Part shown: in pieces, positions 23,627 to 31,364 of the stretch | How positions within the stretch are numbered: the stretch's first letter is position 1 | How the letters are laid out: each line of letters begins with the position of its first letter | Assembly: GCA_001281695.1 (NCBI GenBank) | Contig: LJIE01000001.1 | Location: 440,107-504,106, forward strand | From: a bacterium 336/3 | GTDB lineage: Bacteria > Bacteroidota > Bacteroidia > Cytophagales > Thermonemataceae | Length of the DNA: 64,000 nt | Direction of reading: 5' to 3' | Notes under the pieces: generated by a model | What the model saw: only the letters and a program-made list of their open reading frames with translations | Told to the model about the DNA's origin: nothing | Databases searched by the model: none | Program-made: the position numbers and the translations under genes

Positions 23627-25009
23627 TTAATTTTGCTCCTCTACTCCTAAAGTTGCAACTTGTTTGTTTTTTAACCTTCTTAATCTTTGTCTGCGTTCAT
23701 AAAGTTTGGTAACTGCTCCATAATAAACTTCTACTAAATTAGGAATAAATACAATTGCCAAAAATCCTAAACTCCAATCCACTTTCATTTTGAAGTTGTC
23801 AAATACCTGTAAGATAATGAAAACTATTGAGATACTTAGCAAAAATTGTACCAAAAGAGATAGTCCATCATACCAAAAATCTAATTTTGCATGTAAAAAT
23901 ACAAAAAGTGCAGTTATAAGATATGCAATTACAAAAGTAATTAAATAATTTGCCCAATCTGGCATGGTATCAATATAATCTTCATTGAGAATCATGGAAA
24001 GAATATTGGCATGAACATGGATACCATACATATCTTTATCAGCTTTACCTACATAATTTTCGTTGAGAGGAGTAAAAAATCGGTCTTCATCAGAAGTAAC
24101 ATTCATAATATTCATGTCTTCACCTGTAAAGGCCATCAATACAATTTTATTTTGCAATAATCTTTTTAATTCATCTTTTGCTCCTGCTTCATCCATCTCA
24201 AATACTTGTTGATAAGGAACGTAGCCAAATTTTTCATGATGTCCAATATAATTAATATATTCTACGTCTTTATTTCGCTTTAAGAACTTCTCAGTCTTTT
24301 TTGAATCATACAACATTGCCAATTGTACAGCAAAAGCCAATTCTGTCTTACCATTTACTTTTTCTTTTGGAGAAAATGAACGACAAGTCGCCAAACCTCC
24401 TGCCAAATCAGAACGCAATGCTTTATCTCTTGTTCCTGCTGTAATTAAGTTAGCTAATCCTCCTTTTGCATTTTTGATAAAATAAGGGTGTGAGGTAATT
24501 AAACTATCAAACTGAGGATTTTCTATTTTATTATTAATTAATTTTTGATTTGTTTTATGTTTAAAGGAAATATCTGTTACCATGACCAAATTTTCTATGC
24601 TTTGTAAAGTTTTTCCAAAAGCACTATCAATAGGAGCGTTGAGTGAGTCTGTTCTGAATTTTTTAAACAAAACATCTATACCTATACACTTAGGTTTTTG
24701 AGCATTTACAATTTCAAGTAATGGAATTAAATCTTGACGGTTGAGTTTACCAATCCCAACCACTACAATATTAGTATCTGGTCTCGTTTCATTTACCTTT
24801 ATACCTGTACTATCATCTAAATCAGTTTTTTTAGCTCTAATTCCGTGAAAATACATATCTGTTATGTCAAAATCTCCGAACATTTTTTCAACAGGATTTA
24901 ATGCATCAAAATTAAGATTGACACTTTGTATGATAAATGCCACAACAGCCGTGAAAGCCAAGATGAGGATATTATCTTTATTGAAAAAAAATCGAAAAAA
25001 TGTTCTCAT
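23627..25009 (-). CDS. CHASE2-domain membrane protein without a kinase domain
   Basis: A 460-residue protein with one N-terminal membrane helix (about 14-30), a CHASE2 extracellular sensory domain (about 35-340) and three C-terminal helices (about 350-430), then a short basic tail (RRQRLRRLKNKQ). CHASE2 marks include KMFGDFDITDMYFHGIRA, IVVVGIGKLNRQDLIPLLEIV, KCIGIDVLFK, and the HVHANILSMILNEDYI strand before the first C-terminal helix. CHASE2 proteins usually end in a kinase, cyclase or diguanylate cyclase. Here there is no output domain, so it must signal through a partner such as the co-transcribed FecR-like protein or through an unknown cytoplasmic protein. Confidence 0.88.
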   Translation of the reverse strand: MRTFFRFFFNKDNILILAFTAVVAFIIQSVNLNFDALNPVEKMFGDFDITDMYFHGIRAKKTDLDDSTGIKVNETRPDTNIVVVGIGKLNRQDLIPLLEIVNAQKPKCIGIDVLFKKFRTDSLNAPIDSAFGKTLQSIENLVMVTDISFKHKTNQKLINNKIENPQFDSLITSHPYFIKNAKGGLANLITAGTRDKALRSDLAGGLATCRSFSPKEKVNGKTELAFAVQLAMLYDSKKTEKFLKRNKDVEYINYIGHHEKFGYVPYQQVFEMDEAGAKDELKRLLQNKIVLMAFTGEDMNIMNVTSDEDRFFTPLNENYVGKADKDMYGIHVHANILSMILNEDYIDTMPDWANYLITFVIAYLITALFVFLHAKLDFWYDGLSLLVQFLLSISIVFIILQVFDNFKMKVDWSLGFLAIVFIPNLVEVYYGAVTKLYERRQRLRRLKNKQVATLGVEEQN

Positions 25010-25102
25010 TTGCTTAAAAAATATCTAAACTTTAATACTTTTGATGTGATAAAAGTAAATGTAATATTTTCATAAATATAAAAAAAAAAAACAAGATAAA
25101 AA

Positions 25103-26107
25103 ATGGTAGCCTTCCCCAAAGGACGTTTGAAACCTGAGCAATACATAGAAGGGATTTTACAAGGTAACGTGATAGTGCTGTCTAAAGCTATTACACTTGT
25201 AGAGAGTACTTTAGAGTATGATAAAGGACTGTCAAAAGAAATTTTAGAAGAACTTTTATCTCATACAGGTAAAAGTATTCGCTTGGGAATTACTGGTGTG
25301 CCAGGGGTAGGTAAAAGTACTTTTATAGAAAATTTTGGTTTAGAAGTAATAAAAAAGACAGGTAAGAAAATTGCGATTTTAGCAATAGACCCTACTAGCC
25401 AAAAAACTAAAGGAAGTATTTTAGGAGATAAAACTCGGATGGAGCATCTTGCTTTACATCCTAAAGCATATATTAGACCCTCACCAGCAGGACATTCGTT
25501 AGGTGGGACAGCCCAAAAAACACGAGAAACTCTTTTACTTTGCGAAGCAGCAGGTTTTGAAATCATTTTTATCGAAACAGTAGGGGTAGGGCAATCAGAA
25601 ACCTTGGTAAGTGAAATGACAGACTTTTTCTTGCTTTTGATGCTTGCAGGAGCAGGAGATGAACTACAAGGTATCAAAAAAGGAATTATGGAAATGGCTG
25701 ATATGCTTGTAATTACAAAAACAGATGGAGAAAATAAGCACAAAGCTTTGGTTGCAAAAGTAGAATATGAAGGAGCTTTGCATCTTTTCAGACTCTCTGA
25801 AATGGGTTGGCAAGTGCCTGTACAAACCTGTTCAGCTTTACAAAAAGAAGGTTTGGATAAAGTTTGGGAAAAAATAGAAGAATACTTTAAAATCAGCAAA
25901 GAAAAAGGTTTTTTTGAGAAAAAACGCAAAAAGCAACAACTCACTTGGCTTGAGGAAACCATTAAAAACAATTTATTAGAACATTTTTATAAACAAGAAG
26001 GAGTCAAACTGGCCCTTGAAAATGCTAAAAATGCTGTAAATGAAGGAAAAAAAGATGCTATCCATGCAGCACAAGAAGTATTAGAAAAAATTATTAAATT
26101 AAAATAG
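25103..26107 (+). CDS. meaB: methylmalonyl-CoA mutase-associated GTPase MeaB
   Basis: A 334-residue G3E-type GTPase (MeaB/ArgK). The P-loop is GITGVPGVGKSTFIENFG (about 60-77). The switch regions DPTSQKTKGSILGDKTRM and IETVGVGQSE are characteristic of MeaB, and the guanine-specificity motif is TKTDGENK. It loads and protects the adenosylcobalamin cofactor of methylmalonyl-CoA mutase. The mutase genes are not in the window, but the next gene encodes methylmalonyl-CoA epimerase 7 bases later, which confirms the pathway (propionyl-CoA and branched-chain catabolism). Confidence 0.95.
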   Translation: MVAFPKGRLKPEQYIEGILQGNVIVLSKAITLVESTLEYDKGLSKEILEELLSHTGKSIRLGITGVPGVGKSTFIENFGLEVIKKTGKKIAILAIDPTSQKTKGSILGDKTRMEHLALHPKAYIRPSPAGHSLGGTAQKTRETLLLCEAAGFEIIFIETVGVGQSETLVSEMTDFFLLLMLAGAGDELQGIKKGIMEMADMLVITKTDGENKHKALVAKVEYEGALHLFRLSEMGWQVPVQTCSALQKEGLDKVWEKIEEYFKISKEKGFFEKKRKKQQLTWLEETIKNNLLEHFYKQEGVKLALENAKNAVNEGKKDAIHAAQEVLEKIIKLK

Positions 26108-26114
26108 TACAACC

Positions 26115-26519
26115 ATGATGTTAAAAGTAGAACATATTGGAATAGCTGTTAAAAGCTTACAAGAATCAAATGAATTGTTTTCAAAACTGTTTGGAAAACC
26201 TCATTATAAAGTGGAATCTGTTGAAAGTGAGGGTGTAAGTACTTCGTTTTTTCAGATGGGTGAAACAAAAATAGAACTTTTGGAAGCTACAAGTCCTGAT
26301 AGTGCCATTGCTAAGTTTATTGAAAAAAAAGGAGAAGGCATTCATCATATAGCCTACGAAGTTTCTAATATCTATGAAGAAATGGAAAGGCTTAAAAATG
26401 AAGGGTTTATTCTTTTAAATACAGAACCTAAAAAAGGTGCAGACAATAAACTGATTTGCTTTCTACACCCAAAATCTACCAATGGTGTACTTGTAGAACT
26501 TTGTCAAGAAATTAAATAA
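26115..26519 (+). CDS. mce: methylmalonyl-CoA epimerase
   Basis: A 134-residue vicinal-oxygen-chelate protein. The opening VEHIGIAVKSLQESN carries the first metal His, EKKGEGIHHIAYEVSNI the second, and LVELCQ the C-terminal Glu. It interconverts the R and S forms of methylmalonyl-CoA between propionyl-CoA carboxylase and the mutase. Two adjacent ATGs (26115 and 26118) can serve as start. It is read between meaB and an acyl-CoA ligase with only a few bases on each side. Confidence 0.95.
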   Translation: MMLKVEHIGIAVKSLQESNELFSKLFGKPHYKVESVESEGVSTSFFQMGETKIELLEATSPDSAIAKFIEKKGEGIHHIAYEVSNIYEEMERLKNEGFILLNTEPKKGADNKLICFLHPKSTNGVLVELCQEIK

Positions 26520-26522
26520 AAT

Positions 26523-28001
26523 ATGTGGTTTGATAATAAAACTGAAATTGAAGATAGAATAGCCATTACAGATAGCTCTGATTCTGTAACTTATAAAGAA
26601 TTGTACAGTGATGCAACCACAATAGCTCATTTCTTATTAGAAAAACTTAATACAAATCATCTCAAAGAAACTAAAATTGCATTTTTGGTAAACCCAAGTA
26701 TAGAATATGTGGTTGTACAATGGGGAATATGGCTTGCGGGTGGAGTAGCTGTACCATTGTGTAATACACACCCTATCTCAGAAATAAACTATGTGCTTGA
26801 GGATGCCAACTGCAAAATTTTACTTGCAGAAGAATCGTTTCAAAATATTCTGAAAGAAGCAGTTATACAACCAACTTATCTGAAAAATATTGAAATACAA
26901 GAAACACAACTTTTGCCAACAATTCAGGTAAAGCAAAGAGCATTAATTATCTACACATCAGGGACGACAGGCAAACCCAAAGGTGTTGTAAGTACACATC
27001 AAAATATTGAAAGCCAAATCAAAACGCTTGTAGAAGCATGGGAGTGGAAAGCAAATGATAAAATTTTACATATTTTGCCACTACATCATATCCATGGAAT
27101 TATAAACGCCTTATGTTGTGCTTTATATGTTGGGGCAGAAGTACATTTTTTACCAAAATTTGAAGCTGATAAAGTTTGGAGTTGGTGGCAAAAGAAAGAT
27201 TTTACCATTTTTATGGCTGTTCCTACAGTTTACAGCCGTTTGATAACAGAATGGGAGAATGTAAATAAAGAAGAGCAACAAAAAATGACAAATGCTTGCA
27301 AAAAAATGAGATTGATGATTTCTGGTTCTGCTGCTTTGCCAGTAGGTATATTGGAGCGTTGGGAGGCAATTAGTGGACATTTTTTGTTAGAAAGATATGG
27401 AATGAGCGAAATAGGTATGGCAATTGCTAATCCTTTACATGAAAAAAGAAAGGCTGGTTTTATAGGTGTACCTTTACCCAATGTACATGTTAGATTGGTA
27501 AACGAACAAAATAGTGTTGTTAATCAAGGTGATATAGGGGAAATACAAGTGAAAGGTGAGAATGTTTTTCTAGAATATTGGAATAAAAAACAAGCTACTT
27601 TAGAGAGTTTTACAGAAGATGGCTGGTTTAAAACTGGAGATACAGCTATACAAGATGAAGAGGGGTATTTTAAAATATTAGGCAGAACATCTATTGATAT
27701 CATCAAAACGGGAGGTTATAAAGTATCAGCTATTGAGATAGAAGAAGTTTTAAGATTACATCCATCTATTCAAGATTGTGCTGTAGTAGGAATTGCAGAT
27801 GAAGAATGGGGTGAAAAAGTTTCTGCATGTTTGATTTTACATGAAAATCAAGACTTATCCCTTGAAAATTTAAGAACTTGGGCTAAAACGCAAATAGCTC
27901 ATTATAAGATTCCTACACAAATAAAAATACTATCCGAATTGCCTAGAAATGCAATGGGGAAAGTATTGAAACCTGAACTGAAAAAACTATTTCATGGATA
28001 A
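26523..28001 (+). CDS. acyl-CoA ligase, malonyl/methylmalonyl-CoA synthetase type (ACSF3/MatB-like)
   Basis: A 492-residue AMP-forming ligase of the ANL family. The P-loop is IIYTSGTTGKPKGVVSTH, followed by HILPLHHIHGIINALCCALY, ERYGMSEIGMA, the GWFKTGDTA core motif and the C-terminal lysine loop LPRNAMGKVLKPEL. The PLHHIHGI...N pattern and length fit MatB/ACSF3, which activate malonate and methylmalonate; membership of the meaB-mce operon supports a methylmalonate or short dicarboxylate substrate. It acts in the cytoplasm. Its stop codon overlaps the start of the omega-amidase gene (ATGGATAA). Confidence 0.85.
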   Translation: MWFDNKTEIEDRIAITDSSDSVTYKELYSDATTIAHFLLEKLNTNHLKETKIAFLVNPSIEYVVVQWGIWLAGGVAVPLCNTHPISEINYVLEDANCKILLAEESFQNILKEAVIQPTYLKNIEIQETQLLPTIQVKQRALIIYTSGTTGKPKGVVSTHQNIESQIKTLVEAWEWKANDKILHILPLHHIHGIINALCCALYVGAEVHFLPKFEADKVWSWWQKKDFTIFMAVPTVYSRLITEWENVNKEEQQKMTNACKKMRLMISGSAALPVGILERWEAISGHFLLERYGMSEIGMAIANPLHEKRKAGFIGVPLPNVHVRLVNEQNSVVNQGDIGEIQVKGENVFLEYWNKKQATLESFTEDGWFKTGDTAIQDEEGYFKILGRTSIDIIKTGGYKVSAIEIEEVLRLHPSIQDCAVVGIADEEWGEKVSACLILHENQDLSLENLRTWAKTQIAHYKIPTQIKILSELPRNAMGKVLKPELKKLFHG

Positions 28002-28788
28002 TTTACATATAACTATCATACAAACAGATTTGCATTGGGAAAGTCCAACTGCAAATCTGGCAATGTTAGAAGAAAAAATAGAAGAAATCAGCCAATCAAC
28101 AGACCTTATTGTATTACCTGAAATGTTTACAACAGGCTTTACGATGAATGCCTCTGCTCTGGCGGAGCCTATGAACTTAACCACTTATAAATGGCTTCAA
28201 CAACAAGCCAAAAAGAAAAATGCTGTTGTGGTGGGTAGCTGTATAATCAAAGAAAAAGAACAATATTTTAACAGACTTTTGTGGGTAGAGCCTGACGGAA
28301 AAGTTGATTTTTATGATAAAAAACACTTGTTTAGAATGGCAGGGGAGCATGAGGTTTATTCTCAAGGAAACAAACGAGTTATCAAAGAAATAAAAGGTTG
28401 GAAAATCTTTCCCCTAATTTGCTACGATTTACGCTTTCCTGTTTGGGCAAGAAATGTAAATTTAGCTTACGATTTGATTTTGTATGTAGCCAATTGGCCT
28501 AACCCTCGTCTCAATGCTTGGGATATTTTGTTGCAAGCGAGAGCCATTGAAAATCAGGCATATAGTGTGGGTGTAAATAGAGTAGGTAAAGATGCAAAAG
28601 GAAATGAATATGATGGAAACTCTGCTATTTATGATTTTAAAGGAAATAAAATAGTGAAAATAGAAAATGGAGAAGAGAAAATAGCAAGTGTTGTTTTGGA
28701 AAAAGCTCCTTTAGAAGATTTTAGAACAAAATTTCCAATTTACTTAGATGCTGATAAAATTACTGAGAGTCTGAATACTTTTTCCTAA
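27994..28788 (+). CDS. nitrilase-superfamily omega-amidase (YafV-like)
   Basis: A 264-residue C-N hydrolase with the Glu-Lys-Cys triad in order: Glu in LPEMFTTGF, Lys in YDKKHLFRM, Cys in PLICYDLRFPVW. The LPEMFTTGF and CYDLRFPVW signatures are those of YafV/omega-amidase, which removes ammonia from 2-oxoglutaramate or 2-oxosuccinamate as part of metabolite repair. The start overlaps the preceding ligase gene by 8 bases, so translation is coupled. The 3' end overlaps the convergent gene at 28760-29053 by 29 bases. Confidence 0.92.
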   Translation: MDNLHITIIQTDLHWESPTANLAMLEEKIEEISQSTDLIVLPEMFTTGFTMNASALAEPMNLTTYKWLQQQAKKKNAVVVGSCIIKEKEQYFNRLLWVEPDGKVDFYDKKHLFRMAGEHEVYSQGNKRVIKEIKGWKIFPLICYDLRFPVWARNVNLAYDLILYVANWPNPRLNAWDILLQARAIENQAYSVGVNRVGKDAKGNEYDGNSAIYDFKGNKIVKIENGEEKIASVVLEKAPLEDFRTKFPIYLDADKITESLNTFS

Positions 28789-29053
28789 AATAAAGTCTTT
28801 TTTTCTCTCTTTCTAAAACTAATTCTGTAATTCTATTTGTATTCTGGTTGTAAAAAGCTTCTTCGAAATCTTTTTCGGGTAAATCTAAACGATAAGCAGC
28901 TTGCAACAATCTTTCAGGAGATTTTTGTAGTAAATGAGCTATAAATTTTTTCAAGTTTCCTTCTAAATCTTCCCAAGAAAAGTTTTCTTCAGGCAAGGCA
29001 TCATCCCAATACGAATGAATAGAGTTTTTAATAAGTACCAAATCAGACTCCAT
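28760..29053 (-). CDS. small helical protein, function unknown
   Basis: A 97-residue acidic and helical protein starting at ATG 29053 (MESDLVLIKNSIHSYWDD). The frame is open upstream but that part is hydrophobic, AT-rich and overlaps the plus-strand gene start, so the shorter start is better. It carries LEGNLKKFIAHLLQKSPERLLQAAYRLDLPE and ends in a Lys/Arg-rich helix. It has no signal peptide and no recognised domain. It is divergent from the gene at 29135 and overlaps the omega-amidase gene at its end. Confidence 0.65.
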   Translation of the reverse strand: MESDLVLIKNSIHSYWDDALPEENFSWEDLEGNLKKFIAHLLQKSPERLLQAAYRLDLPEKDFEEAFYNQNTNRITELVLEREKKRLYFRKKYSDSQ

Positions 29054-29101
29054 GATAGCAATTAATGTAAGTAAATTTAATGAAAAATAAAGGAAATCAA
29101 G

Positions 29102-29109
29102 TATATTTG
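29102..29109 (+). promoter_or_regulatory. -7 box TATATTTG before the gene at 29135
   Basis: Full match to TAnnTTTG, 25 bases ahead of the ATG. No clear TTTG lies at the -33 position. A short inverted repeat GTGAAA-AA-TTTCAC (29112-29125) falls in the predicted leader. Confidence 0.5.
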
Positions 29110-29134
29110 CAGTGAAAAATTTCACGAATAAATT

Positions 29135-29500
29135 ATGCATAACGACCCCGAATTACAACAACAAGCTAAATATTTGGGCACATTTACCAAAGACTTTGTA
29201 GTAGTAGCCGATACACTTAAAGAAGTATCTTATCAGTTACGTACACGAGGTTTCGAATTTCCCATATTTCCAATTTGTAAGGAGCATATTGCTATTGGTA
29301 ATTTATTAATAGATAAAACTGCTGTGCAGTTAGATTGGCATTGTTTTGTTTCGTTTGCTGGGGAGTTTGAACAAAGACAATTGATAACTGATTTGGAAGG
29401 CTTCAAAAATGCCTATAAAGATCCAGATGAATTTTGTTGCCTTTTTGTGGTAGACAAAGATTTTATGAATTTTGTGTTTTTGCCTTATCCTGAAGATTAA
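29135..29500 (+). CDS. small soluble protein, function unknown
   Basis: A 121-residue protein with no signal peptide, membrane helix or motif that I recognise. It has a helical start (ELQQQAKYLGTFTKDFVVVADTLKEVSYQLRTRGF), then strands around CKEHIAIGNLLID and WHCFVSFAGEF, and ends in FVFLPYPED. It is followed one base later by the acyltransferase gene and so shares its transcript. It is probably a cytoplasmic protein; nothing more can be said. Confidence 0.75.
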   Translation: MHNDPELQQQAKYLGTFTKDFVVVADTLKEVSYQLRTRGFEFPIFPICKEHIAIGNLLIDKTAVQLDWHCFVSFAGEFEQRQLITDLEGFKNAYKDPDEFCCLFVVDKDFMNFVFLPYPED

Positions 29501-29501
29501 A

Positions 29502-30344
29502 ATGTTGATTTTTAAGTTTTTATCAATTTTGCCATTGTCTATACTGTATCTGATGGCAGATTTTTTGTACTTCTTAGCTTTTTATGTGATTGGGTATCGT
29601 AAAGAGGTTGTTTGGCAAAATCTTAAAAATGCTTTTCCAAATAAAACAGACAAAGAGTTAAAGATAATTCAAAAAGATTTTTACAAACACCTTGCAGAAG
29701 TTTTCATTGAAACTTTAAAAATATTGAGTATCTCAAAAAAAGAATTAGAAAAACGATTTGTTGTCAGAAATATTGAAATACTCAAAGAAAGATTGGATGA
29801 AGGAAAAACTGTTTTGGTGCTTACAGCTCATTTATTTAATTGGGAATGGCTTTCACTCATTACAAGTCTAAAACAACCTTACTCAGTACATTTTGTTTAT
29901 CAAGAACTTAGTAGTAAGTTTTTTGATAACTTGATGCTCAAAATTAGGACTCATTTTGGAGGTCAGCCTCTTAAGATGCAAAATATTTTAAAAGATGTTT
30001 TGCAAAATCATAATCAAGCCAGAATTGTAGCTTTGTTGGCTGACCAAAGTCCAGCAGGAAATGAAAAAGACCATTGGACAGATTTTCTAAATCAAGATAC
30101 TGCCTTTTTTGCTGGAGCAGAGAAAATAGCGACAAAACTTCAATTACCTGTAGTGTTTGGAGGTGCAACTAGGCTCAAAAGAGGGCATTATGAATTATAT
30201 TTTGAAGAAATTTATCATCCTCAAGAAAAATCAGATAACAAAATTACAGAAAATTACGTTAGAGCTTTAGAGGCTCAAATACAAAAAACACCAGCCAATT
30301 GGCTTTGGTCTCATAAACGTTGGAAAAAGAAAAGAAATTTTTAG
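29502..30344 (+). CDS. lysophospholipid/lipid A acyltransferase (HtrB/LpxL family)
   Basis: A 280-residue protein with an N-terminal membrane anchor and the HtrB-type acyltransferase domain. The catalytic motif in TAHLFNWEW is HX4E, the form found in Bacteroidota enzymes, in place of HX4D; the second block contains LLADQSPAG and FFAGAEKIATKLQLPVVFG. It likely adds a secondary acyl chain to lipid A at the inner membrane, or acylates another glycolipid. The ATG at 29502 (MLIFKF) is preferred because it follows the previous stop by 1 base. Confidence 0.9.
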   Translation: MLIFKFLSILPLSILYLMADFLYFLAFYVIGYRKEVVWQNLKNAFPNKTDKELKIIQKDFYKHLAEVFIETLKILSISKKELEKRFVVRNIEILKERLDEGKTVLVLTAHLFNWEWLSLITSLKQPYSVHFVYQELSSKFFDNLMLKIRTHFGGQPLKMQNILKDVLQNHNQARIVALLADQSPAGNEKDHWTDFLNQDTAFFAGAEKIATKLQLPVVFGGATRLKRGHYELYFEEIYHPQEKSDNKITENYVRALEAQIQKTPANWLWSHKRWKKKRNF

Positions 30345-30412
30345 AAATTTGGAACACCTTTTGCTAACTTTCAGTATAAAAGAAAAAAGTTAAAATTAAA
30401 ATTTGTAATAAA

Positions 30413-30865
30413 ATGAAAAATCGTACTCCTTTTGGAAACCCTTTTGGTATTTTTTTAATAGTTCTTTTTGCTCTAAGTGGAACGGCTATGGCTCAAAAAG
30501 TAGCTTCTGTAGCCCCAGCTCCTCAAATTAAGTTTGAAAAGACTACCCATGACTTTGGTAATATACCTCAAGGTACACCAGTAACTACTACATTTATATT
30601 TAAAAATGCAGGAAAAGCTCCTTTAGTTCTTTCAAATGTACAAGCTTCTTGTGGTTGTACAACACCTTCTTATACAAAAGAGCCTATTGCTCCTGGCAAA
30701 ACAGGAACAATTACAGCTACTTACAATGCAGCAGGAGCAGGTCAATTCAACAAGAGTATTACAGTAACATCTAATGCTGGAGAGCCAGTGGTTTTAATGT
30801 TACAAGGTACAGTAGTAGCAAAAGAACAAGGTGGTTCAGCAAATCCTACAATACAACCTAAATAA
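30413..30865 (+). CDS. secreted DUF1573 protein
   Basis: A 150-residue exported protein with a signal peptide ending AMAQ. It contains one DUF1573 immunoglobulin-like domain: TTHDFGNIPQGTPVTTTFIFKNAGKAPL, then NVQASCGCTTPSY and a series of strands up to VMLQGTVV. The two Cys in CGC are the family hallmark and might bind a metal or a partner. Such proteins are abundant in Bacteroidota envelopes, and their role is not established. A strong terminator follows. Confidence 0.9.
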   Translation: MKNRTPFGNPFGIFLIVLFALSGTAMAQKVASVAPAPQIKFEKTTHDFGNIPQGTPVTTTFIFKNAGKAPLVLSNVQASCGCTTPSYTKEPIAPGKTGTITATYNAAGAGQFNKSITVTSNAGEPVVLMLQGTVVAKEQGGSANPTIQPK

Positions 30866-30896
30866 AAACCAGTAATTTTTCTCTTTATAAAAAATA

Positions 30897-30927
30897 AAAA
30901 GGTCAGTAAATTTACTGACCTTTTTTT
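30897..30927 (+). terminator. terminator after the DUF1573 gene
   Basis: GGTCAGTAAA (30901-30910) pairs directly with TTTACTGACC (30911-30920) and is followed by seven Ts; A residues in front make it usable in both directions. Confidence 0.85.
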
Positions 30928-30947
30928 ATGCTAAAACTGAAAACATA

Positions 30948-31277
30948 ATGGAAAAAAACTTTTTTGCTGAAGTATATGAGGTTGTAAAACTCATACCTGA
31001 AGGGCGAGTGACTTCTTATGGTGCAATAGCTCAATATCTTGGAACAAAAGGCGGAGCTCGTATGGTAGGTTGGGCTATGAATGCTGCTCATACCGAAAAA
31101 GATGTGCCAGCTCATCGAGTTGTAAATAGAAATGGACAACTAACAGGTAAACATTTTTTTGAAACACCTGAAACCATGCAAAGTCTTTTGGAAGCAGAAG
31201 GACTAAAAATTGTAGATGATGAAATCCAAGATTTTCAAAAACATTTCTGGAATCCTAACGATGAATTAGCTTTATAA
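30948..31277 (+). CDS. alkyltransferase-like (ATL) DNA-repair protein lacking the catalytic cysteine
   Basis: A 109-residue protein matching the DNA-binding domain of O6-alkylguanine-DNA methyltransferase: IPEGRVTSYGAIAQYLG (wing and HTH), GGARMVGWAM (arginine finger), and VPAHRVVNRNGQL. In active enzymes the last motif is PCHRV with an alkyl-accepting Cys; here that position is Ala. It therefore belongs to the ATL group, which binds alkylated guanine without removing it and hands the lesion to nucleotide excision repair. There is no N-terminal Ada-like domain. It stands alone behind a terminator. Confidence 0.92.
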   Translation: MEKNFFAEVYEVVKLIPEGRVTSYGAIAQYLGTKGGARMVGWAMNAAHTEKDVPAHRVVNRNGQLTGKHFFETPETMQSLLEAEGLKIVDDEIQDFQKHFWNPNDELAL

Positions 31278-31331
31278 TATTAATTTTTTGTTAAAAAATT
31301 ATGTATGGCTAAAATCACGTCCTAATTTTTT

Positions 31332-31339
31332 TAAATTTG
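31332..31339 (+). promoter_or_regulatory. -7 box TAAATTTG before the phosphate transporter
   Basis: Full match to TAnnTTTG, 25 bases ahead of ATG 31365. It lies right in front of an upstream in-frame GTG (31341), which argues that the GTG is not the start. Confidence 0.5.
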
Positions 31340-31364
31340 CGTGGTTTTTACGAAATATGATTCT

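Noticed and set aside
25261-25971. 236-residue open frame on the minus strand opposite meaB
   Set aside because: It is a shadow of the strongly conserved meaB frame, Ser/Pro/Ile-rich with no domain.
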